Translations under genes and position numbers: made by a program
Shown here: positions 5,552 to 8,071 of the stretch, piece by piece
Numbering within the stretch: the stretch's first letter is position 1
Layout of the letters: each line of letters begins with the position of its first letter
Assembly (NCBI GenBank): GCA_005777515.1
Contig: SXMA01000102.1
Coordinates: forward strand, 1 to 8,071
Reading direction: 5' to 3'
DNA length: 8,071 nt
Source of the DNA: Actinomycetota bacterium
Lineage (GTDB): Bacteria; Actinomycetota; Actinomycetes; Nanopelagicales; Nanopelagicaceae
The notes under the pieces: generated by a model
The model's database searches: none
Seen by the model: the letters and a program-made list of their open reading frames with translations, nothing else
Told to the model about the DNA's origin: nothing

Positions 5552-6925
5552 ATGAGCCAAGATCTAAATCCTGCAATTTGGCCAATGAGTGCAAGACGAG
5601 TAAATGGTGAAATCACAATTGGAGATATCTCTGTTAGCGATTTAGCAGATGAGTTTGAAACGCCTGCATTTATTCTTGATGAATCAGACTTTAAAGCCAG
5701 AGCAGGCCTCTGGGCTAAAGCTCTACAGGAGGTATTTGGCGCAAATGCTGGAACTGCTTACTACGCAGCAAAGTCCTTTATCTCAACTCAAGTTGCGCGC
5801 TGGATAGAGCAGGCTGGCCTTGGACTTGATGTCTGCACTGATGGTGAATTAGCGGTAGCAATTTCTGCCAATTTCCCAGCTAAAAAAATTGAATTACATG
5901 GAAATAACAAGTCAGAGTCAGAAATTGCTGCAGCCATTGATTACGGGGTTGGAGTAATTGTTATTGATTCACTGCAGGAAATAGATCGTGTAGCCAGAAT
6001 CGCACATGAAAAGTCAGTCACGCAAGCAGTATTACTCCGTCTAAATCCTGGAGTTGATGCTGACACCCATGAAGCTATTTCCACTGGACATGAAGATGTG
6101 AAATTTGGATTTTCAATTGCATCAGGGGCGGCATGGGATGCGATCTTGTCTGTGAAGAAACATGATTCTCTTGAGCTAAGGGGATTACATGCTCATATTG
6201 GTTCGCAGATATTTACGCCAGATTCTTTTGAATTAAGCGCTTCAAGGCTTATCGCAGTCCTTGCTAAATACCGGGATGAGTTTGGAGCCGAACTAGCAGA
6301 ATTAGATCTTGGCGGCGGTTATGCGATTGCATATGTTGAAGGTGATAAACCAAGTTCTGCTAATCAAGTGTTAAGCGTTATTGCGAAAAGAGTTAAGCTG
6401 GAGTGTGACAAAGCTCTGCTAAAGATTCCTAGAATCTCTATTGAACCTGGTCGAGTAATTGTTGGCCCTGCTATGGTCACAATTTATAGAGTTGGAACAA
6501 CTAAAGAAGTCACTTTGGCAGATGGCTCAACTCGCTGGTATGTATCAGTTGATGGTGGAATGAGCGATAACATTCGACCAGCTTTATATGAAGCGCAGTA
6601 TTCAATTGCGCTTGCAAATCGCGATAGCAGCGCCCCACTAAGAAAATCTCGAGTAGTTGGAAAGCATTGCGAGACAGGGGACATCATCATTAGAGATGTG
6701 CAGCTGCCTGGCGATATCTCTCCGGGTGATCTACTAGTTGTTCCTGCTACCGGCGCATATGGGCGCAGTATGGCCAGCAATTACAACCATATGACAAGGC
6801 CGCCAGTGATTTGCGTCCTTAATGGCAAGGCGCGAAGCATTATTCGCCGCGAAACTCATCGCGACCTTCTAGCCTTGGAGATTGAAGAAGAACCAAGACA
6901 GATCGGTAAAGGTGGGGCAAAATGA
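5552..6925 (+). CDS. lysA: Diaminopimelate decarboxylase
   Basis: This PLP enzyme decarboxylates meso-2,6-diaminopimelate to L-lysine, the last step of lysine synthesis. It has 457 residues, the usual actinobacterial length. It is a fold-type III alanine-racemase-like protein. The N-terminal TIM barrel carries the PLP Schiff-base lysine K74 in YYAAKSF. It also has LHAHIGSQ (212-219, PLP-stacking His), the glycine loop LDLGGGY (251-257) and IEPGR (297-301), which bind phosphate and substrate. The C-terminal barrel supplies the partner-subunit residues C373-E374 in the HCETGD motif and Y403 in GAYGRSMASNYN. All catalytic residues are present. ATG at 5552 is 2 bp after the argS stop, with GGAG at 5537-5540 (11-nt spacing) inside argS. 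It overlaps hom by 4 bp. The gene order argS-lysA-hom is well known in actinobacteria. Confidence 0.97.
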   Translation: MSQDLNPAIWPMSARRVNGEITIGDISVSDLADEFETPAFILDESDFKARAGLWAKALQEVFGANAGTAYYAAKSFISTQVARWIEQAGLGLDVCTDGELAVAISANFPAKKIELHGNNKSESEIAAAIDYGVGVIVIDSLQEIDRVARIAHEKSVTQAVLLRLNPGVDADTHEAISTGHEDVKFGFSIASGAAWDAILSVKKHDSLELRGLHAHIGSQIFTPDSFELSASRLIAVLAKYRDEFGAELAELDLGGGYAIAYVEGDKPSSANQVLSVIAKRVKLECDKALLKIPRISIEPGRVIVGPAMVTIYRVGTTKEVTLADGSTRWYVSVDGGMSDNIRPALYEAQYSIALANRDSSAPLRKSRVVGKHCETGDIIIRDVQLPGDISPGDLLVVPATGAYGRSMASNYNHMTRPPVICVLNGKARSIIRRETHRDLLALEIEEEPRQIGKGGAK

Positions 6926-8071
6926 TTAGCGCGCAGCAGAGTTTTAATGTCGCCATGCTTGGCTGCGGCGTTGTGGGCTCAGAGGTGGCTCGATTGTTAT
7001 TGGCAGATGATGGCGATTTTGCTGCTCGATCTGGTGCTAGATTGAATTTAACTCGTATTGCAGTTAGAGATAGCAAAGCAGGGCGCGAGCAGATTCCAAA
7101 AGAACTTCTTACTCAAGATGCTGAATCTGTAGTTAGCGATCCATCAGTAGACATTGTTATTGAAGTAATGGGCGGAATAGAGCCGGCTCGAACTCTAATA
7201 TTGAAAGCAATTAGCAACGGGAAATCTATTATCACTGCCAACAAAGCGCTGCTTGCCCAACATGGAGCAGAGTTATTTAGTGCAGCCGATAAAGCTGGGG
7301 TTGATCTTTACTATGAAGCATCAGTTGGCGGCGCAATCCCAATACTTCGCCCAATGCGCGAATCAATTGTGGGAGATCATGTAAATCGAGTCATAGGAAT
7401 TGTAAATGGCACCACTAATTACATTCTTACCAAGATGGATGAAGAGGGATCATCTTTTGAAGAGGTATTAAAAGAGGCGCAGTATTTAGGTTTTGCTGAA
7501 GCAGATCCCACAGCAGATATTGCAGGCCATGATGCGGCAGCAAAAGCTGCAATTCTTGCAGGTCTTGCTTTCCACTCAAGAATTACTGCAAGTGATGTTT
7601 ACTGCGATGGTATTAGCCAGATCAGCGCTAGAGATGTGGCAGTAGCAAGAGATATGGGATGTGTGATTAAGTTGTTAGCAATTGCAGAGCTCACCAAAGA
7701 AAATGAGATATCAGTGCGAGTTCACCCCACACTAATTTCTCGCAGGCATCCACTTGCAGCGGTTCGTCTAGCTTTCAATGCCGTCTTTATAGAAGCTCAA
7801 TCTGCTGGGGAGTTAATGTTCTATGGCAGAGGTGCGGGAGGTGAGCCAACAGCAAGTGCTATTTTGGGCGATTTAATTGCAATTGCCCGCAATAAAATTA
7901 GAGGTGGCCAAGGCCATGGCGAGAGTGATTATGCAGATTTGGCGATTGCACCAATTGATAATGTGAAATCACAGTATCTGATAAGACTAGATGTGGCTGA
8001 TAAGCCAGGAGTTTTAGCAAATGTGGCCCAGCTATTTGCTGCCAATAGCGTCTCTATCGAAACAGTAAGGC
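6922..8071 (+). CDS. hom: Homoserine dehydrogenase, 3' end cut by window
   Basis: It reduces L-aspartate-4-semialdehyde to L-homoserine with NAD(P)H, leading to threonine and methionine. From ATG at 6922, which overlaps the lysA stop as ATGA, an open frame of 383 codons reaches the window end; complete actinobacterial enzymes are about 430-440. The start is supported by AAAGGTGGGG at 6908-6917. The N-terminal Rossmann motif is GCGVVG (14-19). TANK (105-108), EASVGGAIP (132-140) and GIVNGTTNYIL (159-169) are family hallmarks. The catalytic trio E193, D204 and K208, in ADPTADIAGHDAAAK, has the same spacing as in yeast Hom6 (E208/D219/K223). From about residue 352 an ACT domain begins (YLIRLDVADKPGVLANVA), the regulatory module often linked to threonine feedback inhibition. 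It is monofunctional, with no aspartokinase domain at the front. Confidence 0.96.
   Translation, partial: MISAQQSFNVAMLGCGVVGSEVARLLLADDGDFAARSGARLNLTRIAVRDSKAGREQIPKELLTQDAESVVSDPSVDIVIEVMGGIEPARTLILKAISNGKSIITANKALLAQHGAELFSAADKAGVDLYYEASVGGAIPILRPMRESIVGDHVNRVIGIVNGTTNYILTKMDEEGSSFEEVLKEAQYLGFAEADPTADIAGHDAAAKAAILAGLAFHSRITASDVYCDGISQISARDVAVARDMGCVIKLLAIAELTKENEISVRVHPTLISRRHPLAAVRLAFNAVFIEAQSAGELMFYGRGAGGEPTASAILGDLIAIARNKIRGGQGHGESDYADLAIAPIDNVKSQYLIRLDVADKPGVLANVAQLFAANSVSIETVR

Noticed and set aside
1694..5569. Near-identical first 18 bases of the permease and lysA genes (both encode MSQDLN, 16 of 18 bases equal)
   Set aside because: The proteins are unrelated after residue 6 and the genes are on opposite strands. 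A chance match or convergent initiation context is the simplest explanation.
6484..7076. Two minus-strand open frames across lysA and the start of hom
   Set aside because: They lie opposite intact, conserved enzymes and have no ribosome site or family signature.

Overview
The window looks like a piece of a streamlined, low-to-moderate GC actinobacterial chromosome. The gene order argS-lysA-hom is the classical actinobacterial arrangement. Intergenic gaps are short, coding density is high, GTG starts are frequent, and the base composition is far less GC-rich than in Streptomyces or Mycobacterium. My best guess is a freshwater acI-type actinobacterium (Nanopelagicales: Planktophila/Nanopelagicus-like). 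That is an inference from gene content and base composition, not from a database match.

Layout. Left of about 3640 everything reads on the minus strand. From right to left there is a three-gene sugar ABC transporter of the xylose type: a XylF-like lipoprotein (2549-3619), a single-domain ATPase (1708-2445) and a XylH-like permease (500-1711). A tRNA-Leu(UAG) with encoded CCA follows (343-424). Last comes the 5' part of an unrecognised coiled-coil protein that runs off the window (1-245). A perfect 15-bp stem-loop lies between the binding-protein gene and the ATPase gene, where it would favour excess binding protein. Right of 3840 everything reads on the plus strand: argS (3840-5549), lysA (5552-6925) and a 3'-truncated hom (6922-8071). 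The last three genes are packed with a 2-bp gap and a 4-bp ATGA overlap, so they almost certainly form an operon. It probably continues into threonine genes outside the window.

The 220-bp divergent region (3620-3839) is the most information-rich non-coding stretch. It holds a probable leaderless promoter for argS, a candidate promoter for the sugar operon, an 11-bp-phased direct repeat, recurring TATCTA half-sites, a terminator-like hairpin, and two overlapping hairpins in the probable xylF leader.

Functionally, the left half imports a pentose or similar monosaccharide. The right half charges tRNA-Arg, makes lysine from meso-diaminopimelate, and commits aspartate semialdehyde to homoserine (threonine/methionine). 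I see no CRISPR array, insertion sequence, phage gene or clearly undescribed system. The genes are ordinary, and the points worth a second look are regulatory.
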